Shown here: positions 22,836-33,293 of the stretch, piece after piece | How the letters are laid out: every line of letters begins with the position of its first letter | Position numbering within the stretch: the stretch's first letter is position 1 | Assembly (NCBI GenBank): GCA_009731375.1 | Contig: BJOX01000008.1 | Span: 683,731-747,730, forward strand | Length of the DNA stretch: 64,000 bases | Direction: 5' to 3' | DNA from: Paulinella micropora | Lineage: Eukaryota; Cercozoa; Imbricatea; Euglyphida | The notes under the pieces: generated by a model | The model's input: only the letters and a program-made list of their open reading frames with translations | The model's database searches: none | What the model was told of the DNA's origin: nothing | Program-made: the position numbers and the translations under genes

Positions 22836-22870
22836 CTTTTTTTTTCGTTTGTTTGTTTGTTTGTCTCAGG
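22660..22870. repeat. CA and CT dinucleotide arrays
   Basis: ACAC tracts alternate with CTCT tracts, then a poly-T and GTTT segment. No coding signal. Confidence 0.85.
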
Positions 22871-22882
22871 CTACTACTTAGT

Positions 22883-22889
<7 letters not shown>

Positions 22890-22913
<24 letters not shown>

Positions 22914-23041
22914 TCTCTTTTTATTTTAAGTATTTACGTTTTTATTTATTCACATACATACATACATATATATACATATATATATGTACATATGTACATA
23001 CATACATACATACATACATTCATACATACGATAAATACAGG

Positions 23042-23085
<44 letters not shown>

Positions 23086-23322
23086 CTTTTTATCTTATGC
23101 ATTTACGTATTTATTTATTCACATACATTCATACATACATATGTACCTACATGCATGCATACATACATATATACATACATACCTTCTCTCTACCTACCTC
23201 TACCTACCTCTACCTACCTACGTACCTACCTACGTACCTACCTACGTACCTACCTACGTACCTACCTACGTACCTACCTACGTACCTACCTACGTACCTA
23301 TCCTATCCTATCCTATCCTATC

Positions 23323-23353
<31 letters not shown>

Positions 23354-23421
23354 CTATCTCTTTTTATTTTAAGTATTTACGTTTTTATTTATTCACATAC
23401 ATACATACATACATACATACA

Positions 23422-23452
<31 letters not shown>

Positions 23453-23484
23453 GTACATACATACATACATACGATAAATACAGG

Positions 23485-23540
<56 letters not shown>

Positions 23541-23785
23541 CTTTTTATCTTATGTATTTACCTATTTATTTAATCACATACATTCATACATACATATGTA
23601 CATACATGCATACATACATACATACATACAATAAAAACAAATATACACACATACACACACGCCTTATCTCTACCTACCTACACACCTACCTTCTCTCTAC
23701 CTACCTACCTACCTTCTCTCTACCTACGTACCTACCTACGTACCTACATACGTACCTATCCTATCCTATCCTATCCTATCTATCT
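22890..23785. repeat. Composite repeat: two tandem modules of about 440 bp
   Basis: Each module contains, in order: CTCTTTTTATTTTAAG unique sequence, a CATA run, CGATAAATACAGGC, a CTA run, a second CTCTTTTTATCTTATG unique sequence, a CATA run, TACC/TACG runs, and CTATC runs. Module 1 is about 22916-23345 and module 2 about 23350-23785. Unique and simple-repeat parts were duplicated together. Confidence 0.75.
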
Positions 23786-23809
23786 ACCTCTCTCTCTCTC
23801 TCTCTCTCC

Positions 23810-23842
<33 letters not shown>

Positions 23843-23911
23843 CTCTCTCTCTCTATCTCTCTCTCTCCTCTCGATCTCTCTCTCTCTCACTCGCTCTCTC
23901 TCTCTCACACA

Positions 23912-23945
<34 letters not shown>

Positions 23946-24083
23946 TTCTCTCTCTCTCTCTCTCTCTCACTCGCGCGCGCGCGCTCTCTCTCTCTCTCTC
24001 TCTTACACGCACACACACAATCGCTCTCTCTCTCTCTCCATCTTTCTCTCGATCTCTCTCTCTCACTCGCTCTCTCTCTCTCA

Positions 24084-24118
<35 letters not shown>

Positions 24119-24127
24119 GCTCGCTCG

Positions 24128-24178
<51 letters not shown>
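23786..24178. repeat. CT dinucleotide array
   Basis: CTCT runs with short CACA and CGCGCG islands over nearly 400 bp. The long open frame through it, continuing into 24595, encodes Ser-Leu repeats and is meaningful only after 24180. Confidence 0.9.
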
Positions 24179-24181
24179 CAT

Positions 24182-24562
24182 GACGACCAGAAGGACTACG
24201 TTGTTGGTGAGGTGATAGCCTTCATCGACGATGGCTTGCTCAAGTTAGGCATGATCATGGATGAAGATCTCACGGACGATCGCGACGACTTCCGCGTTCA
24301 CCAGCTCGGCATTACTTCACTATCTAATATGCAGTACCGCCCCGTCTATGTGGAGCTGATTACGCACCCGGACGGCTCAGTCACGGAGGGCCCGACGCAT
24401 CTCCAATGGACCAAGCCTCTCAACTTCTGGAAGAAGATGACTCTCGACAGTGAGATTGATCAGGTCGTTCATCGCGATATTCAGTTCAAGCCCGCCACCA
24501 ACTCCAGGAACAAAGGTTCAATCATTCCCGAACAACTCAAACGTTACGCAAACCTTACAACG
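24182..24562 (+). CDS. Unrecognised gene fragment, 5' end lost in CT repeat
   Basis: From 24182 the frame changes from Ser-Leu repeat to a normal, acidic globular sequence of about 127 residues: KDYVVGEVIAFIDDGLLKLG, MQYRPVYVELITHPDGSV, LQWTKPLNFWKKM, GSIIPEQLKRYANL. No family is recognised. The beta-rich opening with Val-Gly-Glu-Val is vaguely like small barrel (chromo/BAH-like) modules, but this is only an impression. There is no start codon at a natural position, so the 5' end is missing or in another exon. A good splice donor (ACG then GTAAGA) follows at 24563, and acceptors at 24697 or 25528 would keep the phase. It could be a host gene remnant or part of an element. Confidence 0.5.
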
Positions 24563-24866
24563 GTAAGAAGTACGATTTTCATGTTTTCAAACTAAGATCG
24601 AAGTAGACTCTCAAGTGGTTTTTACTTTTAGACTCCCTTCGGACTCTATCTCCTTTCCCACTTCATATACCACCCAACAATTTAGTATTTTCTACAGGCT
24701 TGTACGATAATCATATTCACATATTTTGAACTGGCATTAGCTAAGGCAGGTCACAATGCTATTTACCGCTTTGAACACGTAGTGATAGTGTTGGCCCTAC
24801 GCTGCTTTCATGATGTATGATTGGGTACACTATATCCGTCCTGCCTCTGCATGTTGATACTATCTT

Positions 24867-25005
24867 GAAAATGAATCAAAGAGATTGCAGATGTAGATCA
24901 ATGCGCGATATGATCAATGCGTTGACACATATACGCACGCACATATCGCGCATTGATCTACATCTGCAATCTCTTTGTAAATAAGTATAAAAAGAAAATG
25001 AATCA
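24867..25005. mobile_element. Hairpin insertion with 12-bp direct repeats
   Basis: A perfect 36-bp inverted repeat (arms 24877-24912 and 24942-24977) around a loop of 29 bases. It is bounded by the direct repeat GAAAATGAATCA at 24867-24878 and 24994-25005. The direct repeat overlaps the left arm by 2 bases, so the exact ends are uncertain. It looks like a small foldback or MITE-type insertion. Confidence 0.7.
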
Positions 25006-25103
25006 TTTGGTCAATCATCTGTTACTATTCGTTTCGATCGCAACTCCAACCTACCGTTATGGTCTTGGGGGGGGGGGGGGGGAGTTATCGGAATGACTAC
25101 CGT

Positions 25104-25247
25104 ACCGGACCGAAACATTAATATTGTTTAAAACTTTCTTCAAGTTTTTACTTCAAGTTTACACTTCTATNNNNNNNNNNACCGGACCGAAACATTAATA
25201 TTGTTTAAAACTTTCTTCAAGTTTTTACTTCAAGTTTACACTTCTAT
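25104..25247. other. False assembly gap with 67-bp duplicated flanks
   Basis: The 67 bases before the 10-N run (25104-25170) are identical to the 67 bases after it (25181-25247). The two contig ends overlap and were not merged, so the gap and one copy should be removed. A G12 run just upstream (about 25071-25082) probably caused the break. Confidence 0.9.
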
Positions 25248-25528
25248 TTTTAGTTCCGTTACTTCATTTTTCCGTTTATTTATCAACTGTCATAACTTGT
25301 AGTTGTTTACATTTTCAACTGCCGTTAACAGATCAATTTATTTCCCTTTAACAGCTAGCTTTTTGGAAAAAGCTTGACTATTGCCTTTTTTCCCCATATA
25401 TGAAAACTTTTATTTCTTTGACCGCTATTTCCGGTCTCCCGTCATACGCTCCAAGTAAAATGGTAAAACAAGTCAGATAGGTTAGTTAAAGTGATAATAC
25501 TTAACATATTTTCCTTTGTTTTTCTCAG

Positions 25529-25651
25529 ACCAACTTGAACAACTCCAACTGCTACACAACACGTGTAGCACTTGAATTCTATTCGTTAGTTCTCAGAATT
25601 TGCATTGCTTCGCAAGGGACAAGTATTCTGTCAAGCAAGTGTACTAAATAA
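25529..25651 (+). other. Candidate terminal exon
   Basis: Starts right after a good acceptor and stays open for 40 codons (starting TNLNNSNCYTTRV) to TAA. It has no recognised similarity and is supported only by splice signals and phase. Confidence 0.25.
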
Positions 25652-25763
25652 ACTGGAATTGACCATCCCAGCGTCTTTTGGTACCTTCCCTGTTCTCGGA
25701 AGTATTTTGAGATCAAATGACAGCCGTGTGTGTATTCATTTGAATGCCGGTTGGTAATTTCCT

Positions 25764-26330
25764 CACAGGAGGGTAGTCAAGGCTTACAACCCGACTTGCG
25801 GGGCAAGTGTGTATCAGTTAGACTACACACAGGGCAGCGCCTCCCAGTCAAGTCAGGCCTAATCGACGAGAAGAAGATTATGGCCTTCTCATACCTTATC
25901 CTATGTTATGAGTGGTGGTAAGGTAAATATGTAATACAGGCATAGCATAATCAAGTTACGTATATAATATCGGTATATATGGTATACAAGATGATCCGAA
26001 CATACAGATAATATATTGAGTGACCTGACTGTGCTTGCTAATCTACCACGAAATGTGACCTATCTGAACTATTAATTATTCTACTTCTCGGTAGTATGGA
26101 TTATGAAATTTGTCAGCGCTTCCCGTAGAGGTGTAACAATGAACGACAAAGTAATATGATGTTTAGGGCAAATACAAATATCTGTAATTATCGGCTGGTC
26201 TGTTACAGTCCAGGTTGGTTGCCGAGGCATTTCAAGACATACAGAAACTGTAGTCTGATCACTCGCCCTCCGACCAACAACTGCGACCTCCAACTTAGCC
26301 TCTTAGATGTTTGTATGTATGTTATAAATA
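25764..26330. repeat. Diverged repeat, copy A of Copia2 3' region
   Basis: Alignable with 27535-28105 at many blocks: GGGGCAAGT, ACACAGGGCAGC, CCCAGTCAAG, GACGAGAAGA, ATCCTATGTTA, CAGCGCTTCC.GTAGAGG, ATCTGTAATTATC. It is probably the remnant of a second element end in the same orientation. Confidence 0.7.
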
Positions 26331-26362
26331 TAATAATAATACTAATAATAATAAGCGGTCAC

Positions 26363-26405
26363 GGGGGGGGGGGGGGGGGGGGGGANNNNNNNNNNGATGT
26401 GTTTG
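26363..26405. other. Poly-G run and 10-N assembly gap
   Basis: A run of more than 20 G followed by N (26386-26395). The gap is a homopolymer break. Confidence 0.9.
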
Positions 26406-26461
26406 GAGTGTGTAATCGTCCGCAGGGAAATTATCACCGTGGCACACGGGGGGGGAGGGGG

Positions 26462-26554
26462 GGCACCTACGCCAACAACCCGCGCTGCCAACCCCACCCC
26501 GCCGCGCTCCACGCGTCGGGGTGGGGTTGGCAGCGCGGGGTTGGCGTAGGTGCC
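26462..26554. repeat. GC-rich long hairpin
   Basis: Left arm from GGCACCTACGCCAAC, right arm ending GTTGGCGTAGGTGCC. The arms of about 38-40 bp pair almost completely (one 2-base bulge), with a loop of about 15 bases containing ACGCGT. It lies next to a G-run gap, so the inversion could be a read-through artefact. Confidence 0.8.
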
Positions 26555-26632
26555 CTAAACAGTTTTTAAAATTCTTTACACAGACATTGCTTTTATTATA
26601 ATAATAAAACACTTGCTACTCAACAGGAAGCG

Positions 26633-26635
<3 letters not shown>

Positions 26636-26664
<29 letters not shown>

Positions 26665-26665
26665 C
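26636..26665. repeat. TA dinucleotide microsatellite
   Basis: About 28 bp of TA immediately left of the MITE-like element. Confidence 0.9.
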
Positions 26666-26910
26666 TGCTGTCGACATTCAAGAGAAAAAAATTGTGGCTT
26701 TTTAGATTTTGGAATTTCGATTTTGTGTGAAAAATTCAAATTTCTCGATTTAACGGTAATATTTTGCGAAAATTTCCGTTTTTTGCGGACGCATATAGCC
26801 GTAAATTTGAGAAATTTAAATTTTTGTCGCAATATCGAAATTCCAACCAAAATCCGAAATCTGACCGAAAATCTGAAATTTAATTTTTTACGTCTTGAAT
26901 GTCGACAGCA
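26666..26910. mobile_element. MITE-like element with 18-bp terminal inverted repeats
   Basis: 245 bp bounded by perfect inverted repeats TGCTGTCGACATTCAAGA (26666-26683) and its complement (26893-26910). Inner parts are also imperfectly inverted (GGAATTTCGAT on both sides). It is AT-rich and has no coding capacity. Both flanks are TA repeats, so the target duplication cannot be read. The superfamily is not assigned. Confidence 0.75.
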
Positions 26911-27107
26911 ATATATATGTATTTCTCCCCTTATTTTCTCTTTTACTTCTTCTCTGCCTTTGCATTTTTCTCTTTTTGCTCCCCCCCTTTTTTTCCGCTT
27001 CATTTTTACCTCTTTTGTATCTCTTTGATATTAATACCACTTCCATTTTCCTCTTACACTTCCCACTTAATCCTACTAGTGGCAAGTATTCTACTAAAAT
27101 ATTGTTT

Positions 27108-27108
27108 T

Positions 27109-27152
<44 letters not shown>
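27108..27152. repeat. TA dinucleotide microsatellite
   Basis: About 40 bp of AT/TA between the MITE region and the candidate Copia2 LTR. Confidence 0.9.
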
Positions 27153-27153
<1 letters not shown>

Positions 27154-27158
27154 ATTAT

Positions 27159-27405
27159 GAACAACTGGCAAGTTGCCACGCCTCACTGACCGCTATCACC
27201 CGAGTCAGCTTCAAAACTGTGAGACTAACTTAATAATCTGCCGTATACTTGCTGTGTCCTACAGTAGATACTTTATTGGGAAAAGGGCGCCAAGGGAACG
27301 GCCCGATTATATACTAGGCCGGACATACGTAATGGCTCTAGCGACACACATTACATATGCCGGCACATACTGACTATCCGATTAATTATATTAATAGGTC
27401 TAACA
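27159..27405 (-). mobile_element. Candidate 3' LTR of Copia2
   Basis: On the minus strand a sequence starting TGTTAGACCTATTAAT follows directly after the tract AGGGGGAG, and contains an AATAAAG signal. A CA end is possible at 27159 (GTTGTTCA). No second LTR copy was found, so the outer end is a guess. Confidence 0.45.
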
Positions 27406-27414
27406 CTCCCCCTG
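27406..27414 (-). promoter_or_regulatory. Polypurine tract of Copia2
   Basis: On the minus strand AGGGGGAG abuts TGTTAG, the usual Copia arrangement of plus-strand primer and LTR start. Confidence 0.6.
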
Positions 27415-28384
27415 GATCAAAGTAAATTATTAAATTGACTGTAGGTCCTAATATATCTATTCTGTGAAAATTATAAAAGCACAGACTTAAAACATAATAA
27501 TATTACTCACTCTTACCCTCACTCTCTCCAAGAGGTTATGTCGATGGTGGCTACCCGGCTTGCTGGGGCAAGTATGCATCAACTAGATTACATACAGGGC
27601 AGCTCTCCCCAGTCAAGCTAGGCCTGGTCGACGAGAAGAGGATTAGGTCCTACGCACCCCCTATCCTATGTTAAGTAACATTATGTATGTGACGCAGGTA
27701 CGGTATGGTCATAATACACATATAATATTGATATATATATATATATATTAATATATGATCACGTAAGTAGCCATAACATATAAATATAAGATATATCATC
27801 GGATAATGTATCTATCTGTACTGACCTCAGGCTATCAAAAGGTATGATCAACTTGAGCTATTTGCTACTTATCTATCCGGTAGTATGAATTTATACATTT
27901 GACAGCGCTTCCTGTAGAGGGGTATAAAATGAACACAAAATAATATGATATATATGAACAAAGACACGATATCTGTAATTATCAGCCTGTCTGGTACATC
28001 CGGCTGGTCTGACGTACTTCCGTGTTGTTCCACATTCCCATGTGGCACGTTCACCGACCAGCCGGACTCCATGTCGGCTTCTTATAGATTTTTATGTATA
28101 TAATTGTATAGGGATAGAAATTGAAACGAGCGAGCTAAAGGAACGAGAGCTTTGCGGGAGGCGGGGGAAAAGAGCTATTCCGCCGCTAATGTCTTTTCCG
28201 GCGCTAGGCTCATTGCCCATTCCGTCAGCGTGGGGCCGGTCATTCGCCACCGGACCCAGTATACTGTCTGTTCCGTCGGCACTTGGCTATTCGCTCACCT
28301 GTACAACTTATGTGAAATATACGAGAAAATTATTATGTTACATACCCCGGGAATATAAAACGAAGTCCAAGATGATAAACCTTT
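27415..28384 (-). other. 3' untranslated region of Copia2 with repeat copy B
   Basis: No gene. The part 27535-28105 is the partner of 25764-26330. The remainder (28106-28384) has no recognised feature. Confidence 0.5.
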
Positions 28385-29998
28385 CTAATACGAGAATTGA
28401 TCAGATTTTATCCTGAATTTGGCGCGATTTTCTCTACTAAGCACAACGGAGATTCTTCCAGCCAGGTAATTGAATTTTTCTACCGTAAAATGTATTTTGG
28501 TGAATACATCCGTGGCATTTTCCTCCGTTGGAACCCGGAATAATTTAACCTTTCCTTCTCTCACGAGTTGTGCTAGTAGGTGGTACCGAACCTCTATGCG
28601 TTTGGTCCTAGCTTCCCCTAGCCCTCTCTCCGATAATAGTATCGTTCCTTCGTTATCTTCGAAGAGAGGGGTAGGGCCTTCAAGATTTATTCCGATATCC
28701 CGTAAAGTTTGTTGTAATGCAAGAAGTTCTCTGACTGCTTCATTAGCTGAAACAGCTTCTGACTCTAGTGCAGATTGGGCTATTACGGATTGTAGCTTAG
28801 AAAACCATGAAATTGGCGTCCCGTTAAATAGGTAGACGTAACCGGACCTTGATTTTCGCGAGTTCTTATCCCCCGCAAAATCCGAGTCTACGAATCCAAC
28901 TACTGGTTGTTCCGCGATAATCCTATTTACATTAGCGAGAACTGCCACACTGAACATGTCCATTCCGGGTATTGCGGGTTTCCCAATAATATCATCGATT
29001 GCATTGGCCGCAGCGCAAGATTCTAAGTTGGGTTTCCAGGATTCCGGAGTTTTAGGGGCCGAGAAATTAGTTTCCAGTAACTTCCGTAAATTTTGATCCC
29101 CTCTCCTGAAAAATAGCGCTCGCGGGGTCAAAAGCCACAAGAACATCCGGTGCACCATAGCATAAGATATCTCCGAGTGGGGGACCTGAAACTTAGCTGC
29201 TATACTCAAAGGGCATATGATGAGTGGCCGGGTGTGGACGGCCAGAAATATGAGCATTCCTATTAGGCATCTAAGGTCATAGCGTAATAGGCGATGGTCC
29301 TTCAAGGGAGCGGGGTTATCGGAAGTGAATGGCGTTTTAGCCGGTATCTCCTTCATATAACCCAACTCCTCTAAGATCAACAACTCATATTTACGCTGAT
29401 GCAAAACAATCCCCTTTTCGGTCTGGATGATCTGAATATTTTTGAATTCAGTAGCTTTGCCTAGGTCCTTGTACCGAAAGCCTCTCTTTTCGAACAGTTT
29501 CACCATCCTGATGTGTTTTTCTTGAGACGCAGCGTGACAGCCATCATCAACATGAAAAGACACCAGTTGGGTAGTTTGTGGACTACTCCCATGTTTTACG
29601 AAAGAGGCCCTGTCTAGCGTGAGAGGCTTGAATTCGTGTTCAGTAATGAGCTCCCCAGACAGCACGTCGTACCAAAGACGGCCTGCCTCTGGATGTCCGT
29701 ATAGGGCCTTCTTCAGAAGCCAGACATAGTCTGCCGTCTGAAATTCGGCCGGCGGTTTGACGTATATGTCATATTATGGGAGATTTGCGTGCAAGTAAGC
29801 GGTCGTGAAATCAATCAACCATAAGTCTATTCCGAAAAAGGCTGCATAGGCTACCATGAGCAAAATGGTCCTGTGCTGGGCTGTGGGAGAGTAAGTCTTT
29901 CTGGGATTGTACTGAGCGTAAGCTTTCAGGAGGTCCCCTCTTAGGGTTATCCGGGCTTTGTGGAATTCATCCGCAGTACCTTGTTGTTTTACCGTGTC
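28385..29998 (-). pseudogene. Copia2 reverse transcriptase and RNase H
   Basis: Minus-strand pol 3' half. The upstream ORF (30058-29774) carries RT blocks HKARITLRGD and WLIDFTTAYLHANLP. An in-frame TAA (29774-29776) follows, and the same frame then continues through KALYGHPEAGRLWYDVL, the catalytic box FHVDD (29554-29543), and the connection region. RNase H is clear: VGFVDSDFAGDKNSRKSRSG, ISWFSKLQSVIAQSALESEA and LFEDNEGTILLSERG, with the C-terminal ATDVFTK. The HVDD box is shared with Copia1, which together with similar integrases shows the two are relatives. One stop and one frameshift near 30003 inactivate this part. Confidence 0.9.
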
Positions 29999-30993
29999 TA
30001 TCCATTTATAGGAATAATTGGTGTGCCCGACATTTTCGCTTCGCTTACTTTTCGCCAAACAAACGCTTTTAGTTCTTTGAGCTGTTCGAATTCTTTCTGT
30101 CTAGCTTGCTTACGGTCTTTTGGTTTTTGTACTACTGGGAATTCCGGGAATTTCTCACTCACGAGATAATACTCCGCCCGGTTTTCCTCCCGGGCACATA
30201 CCGCGACATGAGCCCTCGTCCTCTTTCCCGTAATAATGTTTTCACTCGAAATTTCCGCCTGTTCGTGTGATCTCCGTTCCTGTTTATGTGCCGCTCTCTG
30301 CACCTCTACCCTCTCCCTCTCCCCCTCGACAGACGCAAATTCTGAGGTGACCTCAACCCCGGGATCGTTAGTATTGAGATCAGAATCAGGATTTTTGTTT
30401 GTCGATAAGGGTGGTGGTGCGGTTATGGCCTTTTGCTCACGAGATTCGGGTATAGGTTCTGTCTGTTGCGGGACTTTGGCGTATTTGATGATTTCTGTGT
30501 CAAATATCTTATCTGTAACGCCGTCGTCAAACAAGACACTATGCGCGGGATAGCGTTTAGATTTACGGGTAACAGGAGCAGACGGGGCCGTTGCTGTGCC
30601 CCGTCGTATCGCCGTCTCCCATTTATCACCGTAAATTAATCTAGCACATGCTCCCCGAAAGCCCTTGCCGGGATTTCCACGTACGTCCCGGACAATTTTT
30701 GCTTTTCTTTGGGCTTACGCCCCCTTCTTGCTTTCTTTATCCCCCTGCTCATCACTCGGCTGAGCAACTCTGGGACTCGGAGGCTCTAAGGGGGGCGGGC
30801 TCGTGCTCACGAACACCGGTCCCTCTTCCGCCTCACTATCATCGTCAGTTTGCGGAGTGTGGAGTGATTCTTCAGGGAGAGTTCCTACCGGGGAATTTCC
30901 TCCCCCTGCCGGAATCTCTTCTCCCGGGTCCTCCCCTGAAATGGTTCCTTGACTTTCTGGGGTCATTTGCTGCGATCGAGGAGGGGGGGGGGG
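29999..30993 (-). pseudogene. Copia2 integrase-RT linker and RT N-terminus
   Basis: The ORF 30534-29998 on the minus strand is a Glu/Arg-rich linker followed by the RT opening (KQARQKEFEQLKELKAFVWR). Upstream (30535-30993) the sequence is Pro/Ser/Glu-rich in one frame. This matches the long hydrophilic linker between integrase and RT in Copia1. It is broken by a gap at 30994-31138 and by frame changes. Confidence 0.7.
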
Positions 30994-31144
30994 NNNNNNN
31001 NNNNNNNNNNNNNNNNNNNNNNNNNNNNNNNNNNNNNNNNNNNNNNNNNNNNNNNNNNNNNNNNNNNNNNNNNNNNNNNNNNNNNNNNNNNNNNNNNNNN
31101 NNNNNNNNNNNNNNNNNNNNNNNNNNNNNNNNNNNNNNGGGGGT

Positions 31145-31193
<49 letters not shown>
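30982..31193. other. Poly-G flanked assembly gap
   Basis: A G run, 145 N (30994-31138), then a longer G run with one T. The surrounding Copia2 coding sequence does not call for poly-Gly or poly-Pro, so the G runs are probably an expansion or an artefact. Confidence 0.9.
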
Positions 31194-31195
<2 letters not shown>

Positions 31196-31301
31196 GTTGC
31201 AATTAACAGAAAACATCTCGCCCTCAACATCATCTCTTTCGAGTGACTTAGATGCCCCCCTCTTCCCCAGTCTCCAAACGTCGAAAATAACATCACGGAC
31301 A

Positions 31302-32333
31302 TTACCGAATATTTTCCTCGCAACCGGATCGTATACGCGATAATAGCCGTTTGTTTCTTTCATACCCGAGAAATAAAACTTTCCTCCCCCTCTCACCTTT
31401 CCCCCTCTTTGCGTCTACTTTCATGTACGCCAAACATCCAATGGGGCGCAAATGACGCAAAAGGGGTTTTCTCTTATGAACGACTTCATAAGGAGATTTC
31501 CCCTTAAAAGGGCCGCGGGCAATGGGTAAGAGTTTGCCAAAATAGGTAGAAGCTTTCTCCGTCTCAGTCCACATGGACTCAGGGAGATCGGCGTCGCTGA
31601 GAACTGCCCTTGCGGGTCCGCCGCACGTCTGGCGGGCTCGTTCTATTTTAGCAACCGCCTGTTTCTCCCCCGTCGGAGCCTCTAGGAGGACTGGTTGATT
31701 TACATCAATCCAAGTCTGAAACTCCTTGTATTTACCATGTTCCTGGTCACAAGTTAAGAATTTCACTTTTCTTCCTGTATGCCGTTCGAAGAAGGCAACG
31801 GCCTTAAGGAAGCATGTGAAAAACTCATTCTTATGTCTCAGGTAATAGTCTAACTCAAACCCAGATGCAAGACATTTGACGGTGAACTCGTACTTTTTCC
31901 CGTCCCACGATGTGGTATTCCACCAACCCTGAGTATCCATGGATAATATGTGGACCCCAGGGTGGTGTTCTACCGCATGGTGATTGTCTTTGAAATGGGG
32001 CACTCTCTTTATCTTATTCTTTAAGCACCACTCGCATCTCATTACTCGCTCCCTCCACTCCCTCCCCACTATCTTTACTCCCATATAGTTAGCCATTCGC
32101 TCCATGGCTTTTACCCCTCTGTGCTTACACATACGATGGAACACAGTGGCATGTATGTTTTCATGATAGTGAGGACGGACGACAGGACATAAAGCTTTAC
32201 TACCCAGCGCTTTATCTCCCTTAATCTCAGCCCTCTCATCTTTCTCATGATCTATCTCAGTAGAGTAGGGTACGTATGTATTAGGTACGTCACATCGCCA
32301 ACCACAAATGCACGGTGACAACAAACAGTGCAT
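31302..32333 (-). pseudogene. Copia2 integrase
   Basis: Minus-strand ORF of 343 codons. The HHCC region reads HATVFHRMCKHRG then RCEWC. The core shows D in LSMDTQGWW, D in LTCDQEHG, and E in VAKIERARQTCGGPARA, then KSPYEVVHKRKP and the FLGYERNKR turn. Compared with Copia1, the same blocks occur in the same order (RHKNEFFTC against AHKNEFITC; CGGPARA against TGGPARA). The ORF end (31302) is near the poly-G gap. Confidence 0.9.
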
Positions 32334-32384
32334 GTCGTGATAGGTAGGTGGGTTGGTTTTCTGAGAAAGATGAGAGGTGGGACG

Positions 32385-33293
32385 TCAACCATGTCCCCCC
32401 GAGTCTGACATGTCATCATCGTCGGGCTCGGGGGTCTCGCTTGTTGATGGCGTAGTAGTAGAGGAACCTGTGGGCTCATACCACTCGTTAGGATTGAGAG
32501 CTGGAGTGCCCGGGGAATCAAACACCGTCAAGTGGTTTGGGAGTGCTCTCCCTCTAGCCACGATTTGATCTTCCGTAGTAAGAATGGGCTTTCTAAGCAC
32601 TATCACTTGGTTGTTCTGATGTATGACGGCAAAGCCCTTACGAACCGTTGCTGAAGTAGCCACTAACCCGTATTTTAGATGTGGGTTGTAGGTAGTGTGG
32701 GCATCAAGGACACTGACTTCTTCCCCATGAGCTCCCGACAGATTCATTAAAACCTTCCCTTTGTACTCGGTTCTAATGCTCCCTTTTGCTATGCGGAATT
32801 TCTGTGGGGCCCTCTTAAGACTGACAAACGTAGATCTATCTGGGGACTGTGTTTCGCTTGCACCACTATCGTCTACCCACACTATATTGCTGTTGCCAGT
32901 TTTACGATCAGGGCTACTGTCCATCGACATGATAGAGCATTCAGTGTGTGGTTTGTCCTGTGTTTGTTCTGAAGTGGTGGTGTCCGTGTCTGATGGGCTT
33001 TGGGGTTCGTCTTCTTCCGGTGGTGTCACGCCACCCAACACAACCTCGAGATCCTCTACCTGCTTTACCATGTAAGGGAAAGATGAAACAATGCCCCGTG
33101 CAAATGGGCTGATGTGTTTAGTAGCAAGACTAAGGACGCAATCATGCATAGCATAATATAACTCTGTATAGAATTGTTCATACTCTCCCTCCTGGCTCGT
33201 AATCAACCCATCTCTCACTGTTCTACTCTTAAGCCCCTGATTTAGAGCAGTAACCAACCGTTGTATTTCTTCAATGGGGGGGTAGTCCTCCAC
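32385..33293 (-). pseudogene. Copia2 aspartic protease region
   Basis: Minus-strand ORF of 302 codons. The N-terminal half is helical, then comes a Ser/Thr/Glu-rich hinge, then the retropepsin motif WVDDSGASETQS (D-S-G-A near 32860). The following PQKFRIAKGS, SGAHGEEVSVL and IVLRKPILTTEDQIVARGR parallel Copia1 (MFILKKPIKIDPRDILVRGR). A further frame change between 32385 and 32333 separates it from the integrase. The domain matures the polyprotein. Confidence 0.85.

Larger units (their letters stand above)
24563..25528 (+). other. Candidate intron(s)
   Basis: Donor GTAAGA at 24563. The first plausible acceptor is TTTTCTACAG at 24697 (135-bp intron), which opens 41 codons in phase. A second, TTTCTCAG at 25528 (966 bp), also opens 41 codons in phase up to TAA near 25651. 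The longer version contains a hairpin insertion and a false assembly gap. Only RNA evidence could choose between them. Confidence 0.35.

Noticed and set aside
23141-24595. 484-codon ORF
   Set aside because: Everything before about 24180 is microsatellite translation; only the last 127 or so residues look like protein.
30715-31396. Poly-Pro or poly-Gly ORFs
   Set aside because: Created by G-runs flanking an assembly gap.
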